33,575 nt of DNA from Streptomyces sp. CBMA156 (GTDB taxonomy: Bacteria; Actinomycetota; Actinomycetes; Streptomycetales; Streptomycetaceae): contig NZ_MSJQ01000177.1 in the NCBI RefSeq assembly GCF_014596515.1, forward strand, positions 1 to 33,575, written 5' to 3'. Positions within the stretch are counted from its first letter, which is position 1, and the number at the start of each line of letters is the position of its first letter. The position numbers and the translations under genes were made by a program. The notes beneath the pieces were generated by a model, which did not search any database, was not told the origin of the DNA, and saw only the letters and a list, made by a program, of their open reading frames with translations. Of the stretch, positions 7,652 through 16,187 are shown one piece after another.

Positions 7652-9823
7652 TCACCAGCCGTTGCCTATCTCGCGGCCGGCGCTGACCTGGCCGGTGCCG
7701 CCGGTTCCGGGGTAGACGTACAGGTTGCCGTTGCCGTTGTTACGGGCGACGACATCGGGCTTCCCGTCACCCGTGTAGTCCGCGACACCCACGAACGTGA
7801 AGTTCTGCCAGCCACCGCCGATCTCCGCGGCAGCGCTCACCTGGCCGGTGCCCCCGGTACCGGGATACACATACAGACTGCCGTTGCCATTGTTACGAGT
7901 GACGACATCGGGCTTCCCGTCACCCGTGTAGTCCGCGACACCCACGAACGTGAAGTTCTGCCAGCCACCGCCGATCTCCGCGGCAGCGCTCACCTGGCCG
8001 GTACCCCCAGTACCGGGATACACATACAGACTGCCGTTGCCATTGTTACGAGTGACGACATCAGGTTTGCCGTCGCCGGTGTAGTCCGCGACACCGGCGA
8101 ACGTGAAGTTCTGCCAGCCGCCACCGATCTCGACGCCTCCGGCCAGGTAGCCCGTCCCGCCGGTTCCGGGGTAGACGTACAGACTGCCGTTGCCGTTGTT
8201 GCGGGCGATGACATCGGGTTTGCCGTCGCCGGTGTAGTCCGCGACACCGGCGAACGTGAAGTTCTGCCAGCCGATACCGATCTCGACGCGTGCCCGGCTG
8301 CTGTATCCGTCTCCGGCACCGGGGAAGAGGTAGAGGCTGCCGCTCGCGTCGTCCCGGGCGATGGTGTCGGAGTATCCGTCGCCGTCGTAGTCGGCGGTTC
8401 CCGCGAAGGTCCATCCGGTGCCGGGAACATAGGCAGGTGCCGGGGTGAGGACGTTGCCGCGGACGTAGGCGCCCACGGAGTTGCCTGCCGTCACTCCGGC
8501 GTCGGCGTCCCAGCGGTAGTGCACGCCGAGGTAGAGACGGCTCAGGGCGTCCTCTCGGGCCGCGGCGGTGAAGGTGGTGAAGGTGCGGGTGTCCCCCACC
8601 GCTTGGGGGTCGTCGGTGGTGGCGGTGAAGGTGACCTGGTCGCCGAAGAGGCCGCGCATCACCCCGGCCCAGGCCGCGGCGAAGGTGGCGTGTCCGGAGA
8701 TGTAGGCGGGGAAGGGCGGGCTGAAGTGCTGGCCCGCCCGGTTGACGGACAGCGGCTGCCAGGCCGGGTCCGGGGTGATGGCCGGGCTGGTGCCCGGGTC
8801 CGCGAGCCGGATCGCGCTCTGCGGGCGCCACAGGTCGATGCTGCTCGCGTACTTGGAGTCCCAGGCGACGATCGAGGCGTCGACCAGGGCCACCGCGACC
8901 AGCGCGAACAGCCTGGCGTTCTCCGTCTGGGTCAGCCCCTTCTGCTGGGCGACCGTCCGGGTGATGTCGAACAGCTGCCCGGGCGGCTTGTAGGTACCGT
9001 CGACGTCATTGGCCCAGAAGAACGCCTGCTTGGTCTGATCGGCGGTGCGGGTGGTGGAAGTCGCCGAGCCCAGGGACTTCACCTCGTTGACCTGCGTGGC
9101 GTAGGCGGGGTCGGCCAGCAGCGCCGCGTACGAGGTGGCCTGCGCGGGAGTCCGGGGGCGGAACTGTGCGCCGGAGGTCATGGCGAACGGAGCGAGCCGG
9201 CCCCAGTTGGGGTCGGTCGGGGCCGACTGCCCCGGGTCCGTGGGCCGCCAGGCGCCGGGCACGTCGTCCAGGGTGTAGGACGGGTCCCAGGCGGGTGTGG
9301 TGCCGGGCCGGCTCTCGACCGCGACCCGGGCCACCTCGCTTCCGACGGCGGCTCCCTGGTTGCGGGCCGTCTCGGTGACGGAGGCCGGGATGGTGGCCCG
9401 TGCCGCGGTGAGGGCCTGGCGGAAGTCGGCGGCGAAGTCGTGGCCGGGGTTGAAGCCGGGGAAGAGCCCGGTCAGGGTGTCGTGCGCGGCCTGGTCGATC
9501 GCCGCCTCGACCGAGGCGGTACCGGGCGCCGGCACCACGGTCAGATACGGACGGAACCGGCGGTCGGCGGCGGGCAGGACGGAGTCCACCGCGTCCCAGA
9601 TCGCCGTGTGCATCACGGCCCCCGCGTGCGCCAGCGGCCCGGGACCGGTGTTGCGGGTCTGCCGGTACGCGTCGAGCAGGACCTTGTTCCAGAAGACGAC
9701 GTGATCGATGGGCCCGGACGCGGCCACCGCCTCCCCCGGCGGTACCAGTACGGCGGACCCCGCGACGGTCAGCACCGCGACTGCCAGCATGCCGATCCGG
9801 TGGCGCATTCGAACGAGTCTCAT
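7652..9823 (-). CDS. Secreted vanadium-haloperoxidase/PAP2-type protein with FG-GAP (VCBS-like) repeats
   Basis: 723 residues from ATG 9823 with an AGGGGG ribosome binding site close upstream. The signal peptide covers about 1-35. Residues about 40-460 match the vanadium-dependent haloperoxidase/PAP2 fold: DLWRPQSAIR (330-339), FPAYISGHAT (His378) and RLYLGVHYRWD (His435) are the oxyanion-binding motifs. From about 470 to the end there are five FG-GAP/VCBS-like repeats of exactly 51 residues. Their A-D-Y-x-G-D-G motifs start at 477, 528, 579, 630 and 681. The first (DYDGDGYSD) keeps a full calcium-loop pattern, while the others read DYTGDGKPD. Whether it is a haloperoxidase or an acid phosphatase cannot be settled by eye. 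It is apparently monocistronic and ends at the terminator 7403-7432. Confidence 0.88.
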   Translation of the reverse strand: MRLVRMRHRIGMLAVAVLTVAGSAVLVPPGEAVAASGPIDHVVFWNKVLLDAYRQTRNTGPGPLAHAGAVMHTAIWDAVDSVLPAADRRFRPYLTVVPAPGTASVEAAIDQAAHDTLTGLFPGFNPGHDFAADFRQALTAARATIPASVTETARNQGAAVGSEVARVAVESRPGTTPAWDPSYTLDDVPGAWRPTDPGQSAPTDPNWGRLAPFAMTSGAQFRPRTPAQATSYAALLADPAYATQVNEVKSLGSATSTTRTADQTKQAFFWANDVDGTYKPPGQLFDITRTVAQQKGLTQTENARLFALVAVALVDASIVAWDSKYASSIDLWRPQSAIRLADPGTSPAITPDPAWQPLSVNRAGQHFSPPFPAYISGHATFAAAWAGVMRGLFGDQVTFTATTDDPQAVGDTRTFTTFTAAAREDALSRLYLGVHYRWDADAGVTAGNSVGAYVRGNVLTPAPAYVPGTGWTFAGTADYDGDGYSDTIARDDASGSLYLFPGAGDGYSSRARVEIGIGWQNFTFAGVADYTGDGKPDVIARNNGNGSLYVYPGTGGTGYLAGGVEIGGGWQNFTFAGVADYTGDGKPDVVTRNNGNGSLYVYPGTGGTGQVSAAAEIGGGWQNFTFVGVADYTGDGKPDVVTRNNGNGSLYVYPGTGGTGQVSAAAEIGGGWQNFTFVGVADYTGDGKPDVVARNNGNGNLYVYPGTGGTGQVSAGREIGNGW
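7655..8420 (-). repeat. Five tandem 153-bp coding repeats
   Basis: The 3' end of the haloperoxidase gene is built from five in-frame 153-bp units encoding 51-residue FG-GAP-like blades. The two units nearest the 3' end (about 7700-8060) are nearly identical in DNA, while the most upstream unit is diverged. This indicates recent duplication or gene conversion and makes copy number prone to change. Confidence 0.85.
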
Positions 9824-9869
9824 TTTCCCCCCTGGCGTAGAGATGTCAGTCGCGCCGGAGCATGCGCCA

Positions 9870-9902
9870 GGGTTCGGCCGGGGATGCCCGCCGGCCGAAC
9901 CC
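9870..9902. promoter_or_regulatory. Perfect 12-bp hairpin upstream of the haloperoxidase gene
   Basis: Arms at 9870-9881 and 9891-9902 pair perfectly around a 9-nt loop, about 47 bases before the haloperoxidase start. It could be a leader attenuator, a terminator or an operator. A downstream promoter would exclude it from the transcript. Confidence 0.45.
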
Positions 9903-10054
9903 GACTTCCGTGGCGCCCGCCTGACGGGGCGCAGCCACAGGCCGGACGCATGATTCGAACGCGTGCATGACAGGCAGGCTAGTGGGGTCGGCGGCCCGGA
10001 CGGAAGACGCTCCCCCGCCGGCCGGCACGGGCCCCGACGCCGCCGGTTCGGCAC

Positions 10055-10092
10055 TGGACTCTCCCACGGTGGGAGAGTCCACCATGGTGGCG
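10055..10092 (+). promoter_or_regulatory. MerR-type operator and promoter
   Basis: A 25-bp perfect palindrome (GGACTCTCCCAC at 10056-10067, one central base, GTGGGAGAGTCC at 10069-10080) lies just before the MerR gene. A -35-like TGGACT (10055-10060), a 19-base spacer and a weak -10-like CACCAT (10080-10085) give the long spacer typical of MerR-activated promoters. The predicted transcript start falls at about the GTG at 10092, implying a leaderless mRNA. Confidence 0.75.
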
Positions 10093-10907
10093 TGCAAGAC
10101 GGACTTCTCACCATCGGGCGCTTCGCTCGCCTGTGCCGCCTCAGCGTGAAGCAGCTACGGCACTACGACGACACGGGGCTGCTGGCTCCCATCCGCGTGG
10201 ACGCGCGCTCCGGCTACCGCTACTACGCACCCGGCCAGGCGCGTGATGCCCTGACCATTGCCCTGCTGCGCGAGATGGACCTCCCCCTGGCCGTGATCGC
10301 CCGGGCACTGGCTGCCGGGCCTGAGCGCAGGGCGGGGATCCTGCGCGCCGAGCGGGACCGGCTGGCCGAACGGATCGGCAGGGACCAGGCCCGGCTGGAG
10401 ATCCTGGAGCGGCTGGCGGAGGGCGGCCTGCCCGGCTACGAGGTGAGGCTGGGCAGGGAGCCGGAGCGACGGCTGGCGGTGGTGCGAGCGGTCTGCGCCC
10501 CCGCGGAGATCGGTACCGGGGTCGGGGAATGCGCGGGTCGGCTGCTGTCCGTGCTCGGCGGGGCGGGCATCGCCTGGGAGCCGCCGCTGTGGGGGCTGTA
10601 CCCGCTGGACCTGGCAGAGCGGATGGAGATCGCCGTCGGAGCGCGGACGGCGCAGGGGGAAGGCCTGCCCGGCCTGGAGTTCGAGGTGCTGCCCGGCGGG
10701 CCCGTCGCCGAGACCGTGCACACCGGGCCCTATGCGCAACTTCCCCTGGCCTACAACGCGCTCTTCGCCGCCGTCCACGAGCACGGACTGCGCCCACGAG
10801 CCCCCGTACGCGAGGCGTACCTCGTCGGACCGGCGGAAGCACCGCAGGAAGAACTGATGACCCGACTGATCATCCCCGTCCAGGAGAACCCGGCATGGCC
10901 ACGGTGA
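10092..10907 (+). CDS. MerR-family regulator with GyrI-like effector domain
   Basis: 271 residues from GTG 10092. No good ribosome binding site precedes it, and the promoter geometry suggests a leaderless transcript. Residues about 3-75 form the MerR winged helix-turn-helix (LTIGRFARLCRLSVKQLRHYDDTGLLAP, GYRYYAPGQ), followed by a coiled dimerisation helix (about 78-118). Residues about 125-271 resemble the GyrI-like/AraC effector-binding fold (ECAGRLLSVL, VHTGPYAQLPLAYNALF, EAYLVGP), as in multidrug-sensing MerR proteins such as BmrR and TipA. The ligand is unknown. The 3' end overlaps the BtrH-family start by 13 bases, so both are probably one transcript controlled from the palindrome at 10056-10080. 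Confidence 0.9.
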   Translation: MQDGLLTIGRFARLCRLSVKQLRHYDDTGLLAPIRVDARSGYRYYAPGQARDALTIALLREMDLPLAVIARALAAGPERRAGILRAERDRLAERIGRDQARLEILERLAEGGLPGYEVRLGREPERRLAVVRAVCAPAEIGTGVGECAGRLLSVLGGAGIAWEPPLWGLYPLDLAERMEIAVGARTAQGEGLPGLEFEVLPGGPVAETVHTGPYAQLPLAYNALFAAVHEHGLRPRAPVREAYLVGPAEAPQEELMTRLIIPVQENPAWPR

Positions 10908-11922
10908 CAGACGCCACGGTGACGGACATCGACGCCCGCGGCACGCAGCACTGCGAGACGTCGGCCCTGGGGTGCTGCTGCGGCACCAAGGAATCGACCT
11001 GTCCGAGCCCATGCTGTTCAGCCTCGGCTCCGGCCTGTCCTTCATCTACTGGGACGGCAGGAACATGGGCTTCCCCTTCCTCGGGGGACGGGTCAAGCCC
11101 TTCGACCTGACCGTCCACCTGGCCACCGGGCTCGGGCTGGAACTCCTGGTCCAGGAGACCGCCTCCCCGCGCAGGGCATGGGACGACGTGGCGGCCCCCA
11201 TCGCCGCCGGCCACCCCGTCGGGCTCCAACTCGACAGCTACCACCTGGACTACTTCGGCTCGAAGATCCACTTCGGGGGCCATGTCGTCGCCATGTACGG
11301 CTACGACGACCGCACGGCCTACCTGGTGGACACCGACCGGCAGGGCGGAGCGGTCTCCACCAGCCTGGCCGGCCTCGCCCGGGCCAGGGCCGCGCGAGGC
11401 CCGATGACCGCCCGGCACCGGTCCTTCACCCTCACCGCACCGGAAGACCTGCCCGCCCCGCACGGACGCATCGTCCCCGCCATCACCGCCTGCGCGGACG
11501 CCTTCCTCGACCCGCCCATCGCCAACCTCGGCCACCGCGGCATCGAGAAGGCCGGCAAGCTGGTCCGCACATGGCTCCAGCGCACCGACGACCCGCAGCG
11601 GGACCTGCCGCAGGCAGCCCTGTTGATGGAGAAGGCCGGCACCGGCGGCGCCCTGTTCCGCAACCTCTACCGCGACTTCCTCGCCGAATGCACCGACCTG
11701 CTCGACAGCGGCCACCTGCGCACCGGCCACACGCTGTACGCCGAGGCGGCCACCCTGTGGACGGAGGTGGCAGCGCTGATCACGAAGGCGGGCGAATCGG
11801 GCGATGCACGGTGCCTCGTCCAGGCGGGCTCGGTCCTCGGCGATCTCTCACGTGTGGAGCGCGAGGCCATGCGAGCGCTGAGCCTCCTGGGGAACGCGAC
11901 CCCGAGCATGGTCCGGCCCTGA
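10895..11922 (+). pseudogene. BtrH N-terminal domain / DUF4872 protein, interrupted by a one-base frameshift
   Basis: The ATG at 10895 has AGGAG at 8-base spacing. The first 26 codons encode the start of the BtrH-N domain, including the conserved His19-Cys20 (TQHCETSALG). The frame is then lost at the G run 10969-10972, and the rest of the family (LLRHQGIDLSEPML, SGLSFIYWD, GGHVVAMYGYD, then DUF4872 to the end) continues in the frame that starts with GTG 10972. Adding one G restores an intact 342-residue protein. BtrH is the acyltransferase that loads the side chain in butirosin biosynthesis. Most Streptomyces homologues are of unknown substrate. If the deletion is real the gene is broken. 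If it is a homopolymer sequencing error the gene is intact. A start at GTG 10972 would lose the conserved His-Cys and has no ribosome binding site. Confidence 0.85.
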
Positions 11923-11976
11923 CGGTCTCCGAGGTCGGCCCCGCGGACCCGGCCCGGCGGCCGCGCCTTGCCGTCC

Positions 11977-12008
11977 ATGCCGACCGGCCTCCCGGCCGCC
12001 GTCGGCAT
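11977..12008 (+). terminator. Terminator-like hairpin after the BtrH-family gene
   Basis: An 8-bp outer stem (11977-11984 with 12001-12008) stacks on an inner 5-bp stem with a TCCC loop and a 2-base bulge. It follows the stop at 11922 and separates the MerR/BtrH unit from the sigma-factor operon. Confidence 0.5.
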
Positions 12009-12171
12009 CGCGGGCGTTTCGGGTCCTGCGTCACCGCCGAGGACGGCAGCACCTGATGGTCCGGGCCCCTCGCCACACGCCGCCTTTGCCGGTCGCCAGG
12101 ATCCGGGCCGGTTCGGGCGGAAGAGAACCGTTCGGGGGGCGGGCGGCGATCAGTGGGGTGTGGCAGGAGAG

Positions 12172-12723
12172 ATGGGACAGTCCGAAGAGCACGCCGCGCT
12201 GCTGTACGCGGTGGCGGACGGCGACCGAGTCGCGTTCGAGCTGCTCTACCGCCACTACGCGCCGTGGCTGACGGCCAGGCTGCGCTACCGCTGCGCGGAC
12301 GCGGCGCTGGTGGACGACATCGTCCAAGAGGTCTTCGTGAGCGTGTGGCGCGGTGCCTCCCGGTACCGGCAGCAGGACGGCGCGGACGTGGCGGGCTGGC
12401 TGTGGCGTATCTGCGCCCGCCGGCTGGCCGACGCGACGCGACGCCACAGCTCGCGGCAGCGGCTCCAGGCGCTCCTGGTGCGCTTCCGGGGACATGACGA
12501 CGGGTCACCGTCCGCGGAGGACTCGGTACTCGGCGGCCTCGCGCACGGGGACCTGGGCGCGGCGATCGAGCGGCTGCCCACCGACCTGCGGGCGGTGCTC
12601 GCCGCCACCGTGCTCGACGGGATGACTTCGAAGGAGGCGTCGGTGGCGCTGAGCATCCCCGAAGGGACGGTCAAGTCCCGTGCCAGCAGGGCGCGCAGAC
12701 GACTTCGGGAGGAACTGGCGTGA
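12172..12723 (+). CDS. ECF-type RNA polymerase sigma factor
   Basis: 183 residues from ATG 12172. AGGAGA is only 2-3 bases upstream, so the in-frame GTG at 12160 is an alternative. Region 2 spans about 18-90 (AFELLYRHYAPWL, DDIVQEVFVSVWRG, VAGWLWRICARRLADA). Region 4 spans about 128-182 (LPTDLRAVLAATVLDGMTSKEASVALSIPEGTVKSR), the helix-turn-helix that reads the -35. There is no extra C-terminal domain. Its stop overlaps the start of the anti-sigma gene, the usual arrangement for a sigma factor held by a membrane anti-sigma factor. It probably drives the operon 12172-16918 and possibly other genes. I could not identify its own promoter with confidence. Confidence 0.92.
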   Translation: MGQSEEHAALLYAVADGDRVAFELLYRHYAPWLTARLRYRCADAALVDDIVQEVFVSVWRGASRYRQQDGADVAGWLWRICARRLADATRRHSSRQRLQALLVRFRGHDDGSPSAEDSVLGGLAHGDLGAAIERLPTDLRAVLAATVLDGMTSKEASVALSIPEGTVKSRASRARRRLREELA

Positions 12724-13589
12724 CAGCGGAACGGTACGCCGAGCGGCCGGTGGGGCCCCACGTGGCAGGCCCCCTGCTCGCCGCCTACGCCCGGGGCGCG
12801 CTGCCCGTCGAGCGGCTCCCGGAGGTCGAGCACCACCTGGACGGGTGCGCGCCCTGCCGGGCCGGGCTCGCCTCCGAGGTGCCTCAGGCACACACCGAGG
12901 CGCGCTGGCAGTTGCTTTCCGAGGTGCTCGACGAGCCGGCCCGCAGCCCGGCCGAGCGGCTGCTGCTGCGGATCGGCGTGCCCGAGCACCTGGCCCGGCT
13001 CGCCCTGGCGACCCCCGTGCTCCGGCGGTCCTGGCTGATTGCCTCCGTGGTCACCCTGCTGTTCGCGGCGGTGGCGGCCCGGTTGTCCCCGGGAGTCTCG
13101 GCGACGGCCCTGCTGGTGGTGGCGCCGCTGATCCCGGTGGCGGGCGTCGCGATGTCGTACGGGCCGGCCTTCGACCCGATGTACGAGTTCGGGCTGGTGA
13201 TGCCGCTGAACAGCCTGCGGCTGGTCCTGCTCCGCAGCGCCGTGGTGCTGGCCGCCGGCACCATACTCAGCGCCCTGGTGACCCTCGTCCTGCCGACCCA
13301 GGGCCTGGCGGTGTTCGGTTGGCTGGCACCCTCGGTCGCGGTGACCTCGCTGACCCTGGCGCTGTCCGCCTACGTCGACCCGACCGTGGCGGCCCGTACG
13401 ACCGGCGCGGGCTGGATCGCGGCGGCGGCGATCGCCGGCCGGGGCGGGACGACGTCCTCGTTCCTCCTCACCGGCCCGGGCCAGGGCACGGTGGTGTTCC
13501 TCGCCCTGGCCGCCGCGGGGTTCATCGTCCTGAACCGGCGCCGCTTCTCCCAGGAGCCGCGCCGGCCGGCCCGCCGTCTGACCGTCTGA
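12720..13589 (+). CDS. Polytopic zinc-finger anti-sigma factor
   Basis: 289 residues from GTG 12720, overlapping the sigma-factor stop by 4 bases. Near the N-terminus lies H-L-D-G-C-A-P-C (His39, Cys43, Cys46), the HxxxCxxC core of the ZAS anti-sigma fold. From about residue 105 the protein is very hydrophobic, with about six membrane segments (SWLIASVVTLLFAAVAA, ALLVVAPLIPVAGVAMSY, SAVVLAAGTILSALVTLVL, LAPSVAVTSLTLALSAYV, GWIAAAAIAG, VVFLALAAAGFIVL). Most ECF anti-sigma factors have one membrane helix, so the multi-pass form is uncommon. It should sequester the sigma factor until a membrane signal arrives. Confidence 0.87.
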   Translation: MTAERYAERPVGPHVAGPLLAAYARGALPVERLPEVEHHLDGCAPCRAGLASEVPQAHTEARWQLLSEVLDEPARSPAERLLLRIGVPEHLARLALATPVLRRSWLIASVVTLLFAAVAARLSPGVSATALLVVAPLIPVAGVAMSYGPAFDPMYEFGLVMPLNSLRLVLLRSAVVLAAGTILSALVTLVLPTQGLAVFGWLAPSVAVTSLTLALSAYVDPTVAARTTGAGWIAAAAIAGRGGTTSSFLLTGPGQGTVVFLALAAAGFIVLNRRRFSQEPRRPARRLTV

Positions 13590-13695
13590 CTACTCATCAG
13601 ACCGGCCTGCCCCGCGACCGTACGCCGCCGCCCGTGGGCCGACCGCGCGCCGTCCGGTGCCGAGGATTCCGACCACTACCCGAATCAGGAGACCG

Positions 13696-14571
13696 ATGTC
13701 CGACCACGACAGTCCGGTGGACGTCCGCTCGCTCTCGGTGAGCTACCGAGGCCGCCCGGCGCTGGACCGGGTGACGTTCCGGCTGCGGCCGGGCGTGACG
13801 GGGCTGCTGGGGCCGAACGGCGCCGGCAAGACGACGCTGCTGCGGGTGCTGGCCACGGCCGCCCCCGCCGACGGGGGCGAGGTGACCGTCCTGGGACACG
13901 ACCCGGCGACCGGCCCGGGAAAGCTGGCCGTCCGGCGCAAACTGGGCTACCTGCCGCAGAACCCCGGATTCCACCCGCACTTCACCGCCCTGGATTTCGT
14001 CGACTACGTCGCGATCCTCAAGGAGATGACGGACCGCAGGGCGCGCCGCGAGGAGGCGCTCAGGGTCCTGGAGGCGGTGGGGCTCGCCGACCAGCGGAGC
14101 AAGCGGATCAAGGCGCTCTCGGGCGGGATGCGCCAACGCGTCGCGCTGGCGGCGGCGATCATCGGCGACCCCGAACTGCTCGTCCTGGACGAGCCGACGG
14201 TGGGGCTGGACCCGGAGCAGCGGCTCCGCTTCCGCGAGCTCGTCGCGGACCTCGGGGAGAACCGCACCGTGCTGCTGTCGACCCATCAGACCGAGGACGT
14301 GGCCGCGCTGTGCCGGCGGGTGGTGGTGCTCGACCGGGGCGTGGTCAAGTTCCAGGGTCTGCCCTCCGAGCTGGTGGCGCTGGCCTCGGGCCGGGTCTGG
14401 TCGAGCGGCGAGCGCGACGGTACGGCGCTGGCCGGCTGGCGGACCGGCGAGGGGACCTTCCGCAACATCGGCAGCCCGCCGCCGGACGCCGAGCTGGTCG
14501 CACCCTCCCTGGAGGACGGCTACCTGCTGCTGCTCGACGGTGCGCTTTCCACCGAGGGGGCCGTGCGATGA
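13696..14571 (+). CDS. ABC transporter ATP-binding protein
   Basis: 291 residues from ATG 13696 with AGGAG at 4-base spacing. The ATPase motifs are Walker A GPNGAGKT (39-46), Q-loop at LPQNP (Gln88), signature LSGGMRQR (141-148), Walker B LLVLDEP (161-167) and switch His197 in STHQTED. About 90 residues follow the nucleotide-binding domain, as in drug- and lantibiotic-exporter ATPases. It is separated from the anti-sigma gene by 106 bases and overlaps the next gene by 4, so it powers the two membrane proteins downstream. Export is more likely than import because no binding protein is present. Confidence 0.92.
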   Translation: MSDHDSPVDVRSLSVSYRGRPALDRVTFRLRPGVTGLLGPNGAGKTTLLRVLATAAPADGGEVTVLGHDPATGPGKLAVRRKLGYLPQNPGFHPHFTALDFVDYVAILKEMTDRRARREEALRVLEAVGLADQRSKRIKALSGGMRQRVALAAAIIGDPELLVLDEPTVGLDPEQRLRFRELVADLGENRTVLLSTHQTEDVAALCRRVVVLDRGVVKFQGLPSELVALASGRVWSSGERDGTALAGWRTGEGTFRNIGSPPPDAELVAPSLEDGYLLLLDGALSTEGAVR

Positions 14572-16187
14572 CGCGGTCGACCACTGCCACGCCCGGGGCG
14601 CCGGTGCGACCGGGCGCCGCCGCGGTCCGTCCGGGGGCCGGCCGGACCGCGGTGTTCGCCCTGGCCCGGGCCGAGGCCCGGCGGCTGCTGCTCCACCCGG
14701 CGGTGCCGGCCGCCGCCGCCCTGTACGCGGCGTTCTGGGTCTACGACCTGGCGACGGGCGACGCCGCGCACCGCTTCCCTGTGCTGCAGGACGAGTCCTG
14801 GTTCATCCACCTCCCGATGCTGCTGGTCGCGGCCGGTGTCCTGCTGGCGGCCAACCAGGGGGCGCTGCGCTCGCACCGCAACGCGACCGAGGCGATGTAC
14901 GAGGTGCTGATCGTCGGCCGCGCCCGGCGGACGTGCGCACACCTGCTGGCGGTGGTGCCTGCGGCGCTGCTCGCCCTGCTGCTGACGGCGGCCCGGATCG
15001 GGTACCTGGCGGGTCGGCCGGGCGCGGTGGGCGAGGTCCGCCCGTGGGAGCTGGCGGCCGGTCCGCTGTGCGTCCTGCTGGCGGGCGTCATCGGCGTGCT
15101 GCTGTCGGTGCTGGCCACGTCGGCGGCCGTGGCGCCGATGGCCGTGGTGGGCCTGGGCGTGCTGACCTTCGCGGGGGCGCTGAACACCGGCTCCGGGTGG
15201 CGCTGGCTGGGCCTGCTGGCGTTCGAGAACGAGAACGCGGCTCCCCTGCCACCGGTGCTGACGGGCCGTCCGGCGGCCTGGCACGTGCTGTGGCTGGTGG
15301 CGCTGGCGGTGCTGCTGTCGGCGGCGGCGGTGCTGCGGACCGGTGGCCGGGGCCCCGGGGTGAAGGCGGCGGCGGTGACGGCCCTGGCGGGCGCGCTGGC
15401 CGCCGGTGTGCCGCAGACCGGCGGCGTCTCCGTCGAAGTGGCCGACCGGCGGGCGGAGTTCACCGCGCACCCGGCGGCGCACCAGAGCTGTGTGGTGGAC
15501 GGCAACCTCACCCTCTGCGCGTTCCCGGGCTTCGAGGCGTGGCGGCCGCAGTGGCGGGCGGTGGGCGAGGGCGTCCTGCGCGAGACCCCCGCCGGCGTGG
15601 CCGGTGCGCCGTACGCGGTGCGCCAGCGGATCTTCCCCCAGGGCGGCGGGAGCAGCGGGGTCGCGGCCCCGCTGGAGGACTGGAGCCGGGACGACGCGGC
15701 GGCGGGCCTGGCGGCCGCCGTGACCGTGGGGACCGACTGGAGCGACGGAGCGGCGGCGGGCGACCGGCGGAGCGACGCGGTCGCCGAGTTCGCGACCGGC
15801 TTCGCCTACCGGGTGGTGACCGGCGGTGTGCCCGACCAGCCGAAGCTGTCGATGGTGTGCGGCTCCCGGGCGGTGCTGGTGCTGGCCCTGGCGGGCCGGG
15901 CCACCCCGGGGACGAGGGAGGCCCTGCTGTCGGTCCGCGACCGGACGTTCGGCGGTGGGATCAGCATGCCGCTGTTGGGCTCCTCGGCCGGGCTGTCCTT
16001 CGAACCCCGGGCCGCGAAGCTGGCCTTCACCCTGATCGACCGGCCGGCCGGGAACAGGACGCCGGCGATCGGGGCGAACTGGGCGGCGCTGACCGCGTCG
16101 GGCACCTCGGTGGACCGGGCGGCCGAACTCCTCGGCGTGCCGGCCCCGCCGGCCCTCTCCGCGGGCGAGCAGGTGGCCGGGTGCTGA
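14568..16187 (+). CDS. ABC transporter membrane subunit with large extracytoplasmic domain
   Basis: 539 residues from ATG 14568, overlapping the ATPase stop by 4 bases. After a cytosolic N-terminal tail there are about seven membrane segments (up to about residue 285). About 250 mostly polar residues follow and probably lie outside the membrane. A cysteine pair (SCVVDGNLTLCAF) opens this domain. I recognise no named family for the C-terminal part. It could be a sensor or a substrate-handling domain. Its pairing with an ATPase and an anti-sigma factor suggests an exporter that also reports on cell-envelope state, which is inference. Confidence 0.75.
   Translation: MTRSTTATPGAPVRPGAAAVRPGAGRTAVFALARAEARRLLLHPAVPAAAALYAAFWVYDLATGDAAHRFPVLQDESWFIHLPMLLVAAGVLLAANQGALRSHRNATEAMYEVLIVGRARRTCAHLLAVVPAALLALLLTAARIGYLAGRPGAVGEVRPWELAAGPLCVLLAGVIGVLLSVLATSAAVAPMAVVGLGVLTFAGALNTGSGWRWLGLLAFENENAAPLPPVLTGRPAAWHVLWLVALAVLLSAAAVLRTGGRGPGVKAAAVTALAGALAAGVPQTGGVSVEVADRRAEFTAHPAAHQSCVVDGNLTLCAFPGFEAWRPQWRAVGEGVLRETPAGVAGAPYAVRQRIFPQGGGSSGVAAPLEDWSRDDAAAGLAAAVTVGTDWSDGAAAGDRRSDAVAEFATGFAYRVVTGGVPDQPKLSMVCGSRAVLVLALAGRATPGTREALLSVRDRTFGGGISMPLLGSSAGLSFEPRAAKLAFTLIDRPAGNRTPAIGANWAALTASGTSVDRAAELLGVPAPPALSAGEQVAGC

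Noticed and set aside
9952..9965. GATTCGAAC, resembling a tRNA T-arm and possible att site
   Set aside because: No acceptor, D or anticodon arms fit around it, and no integrase gene is present.
7541..9970. An 809-codon plus-strand frame opposite the haloperoxidase, with repeats
   Set aside because: Its repeats are the antisense image of the FG-GAP repeats. It has no start signal.
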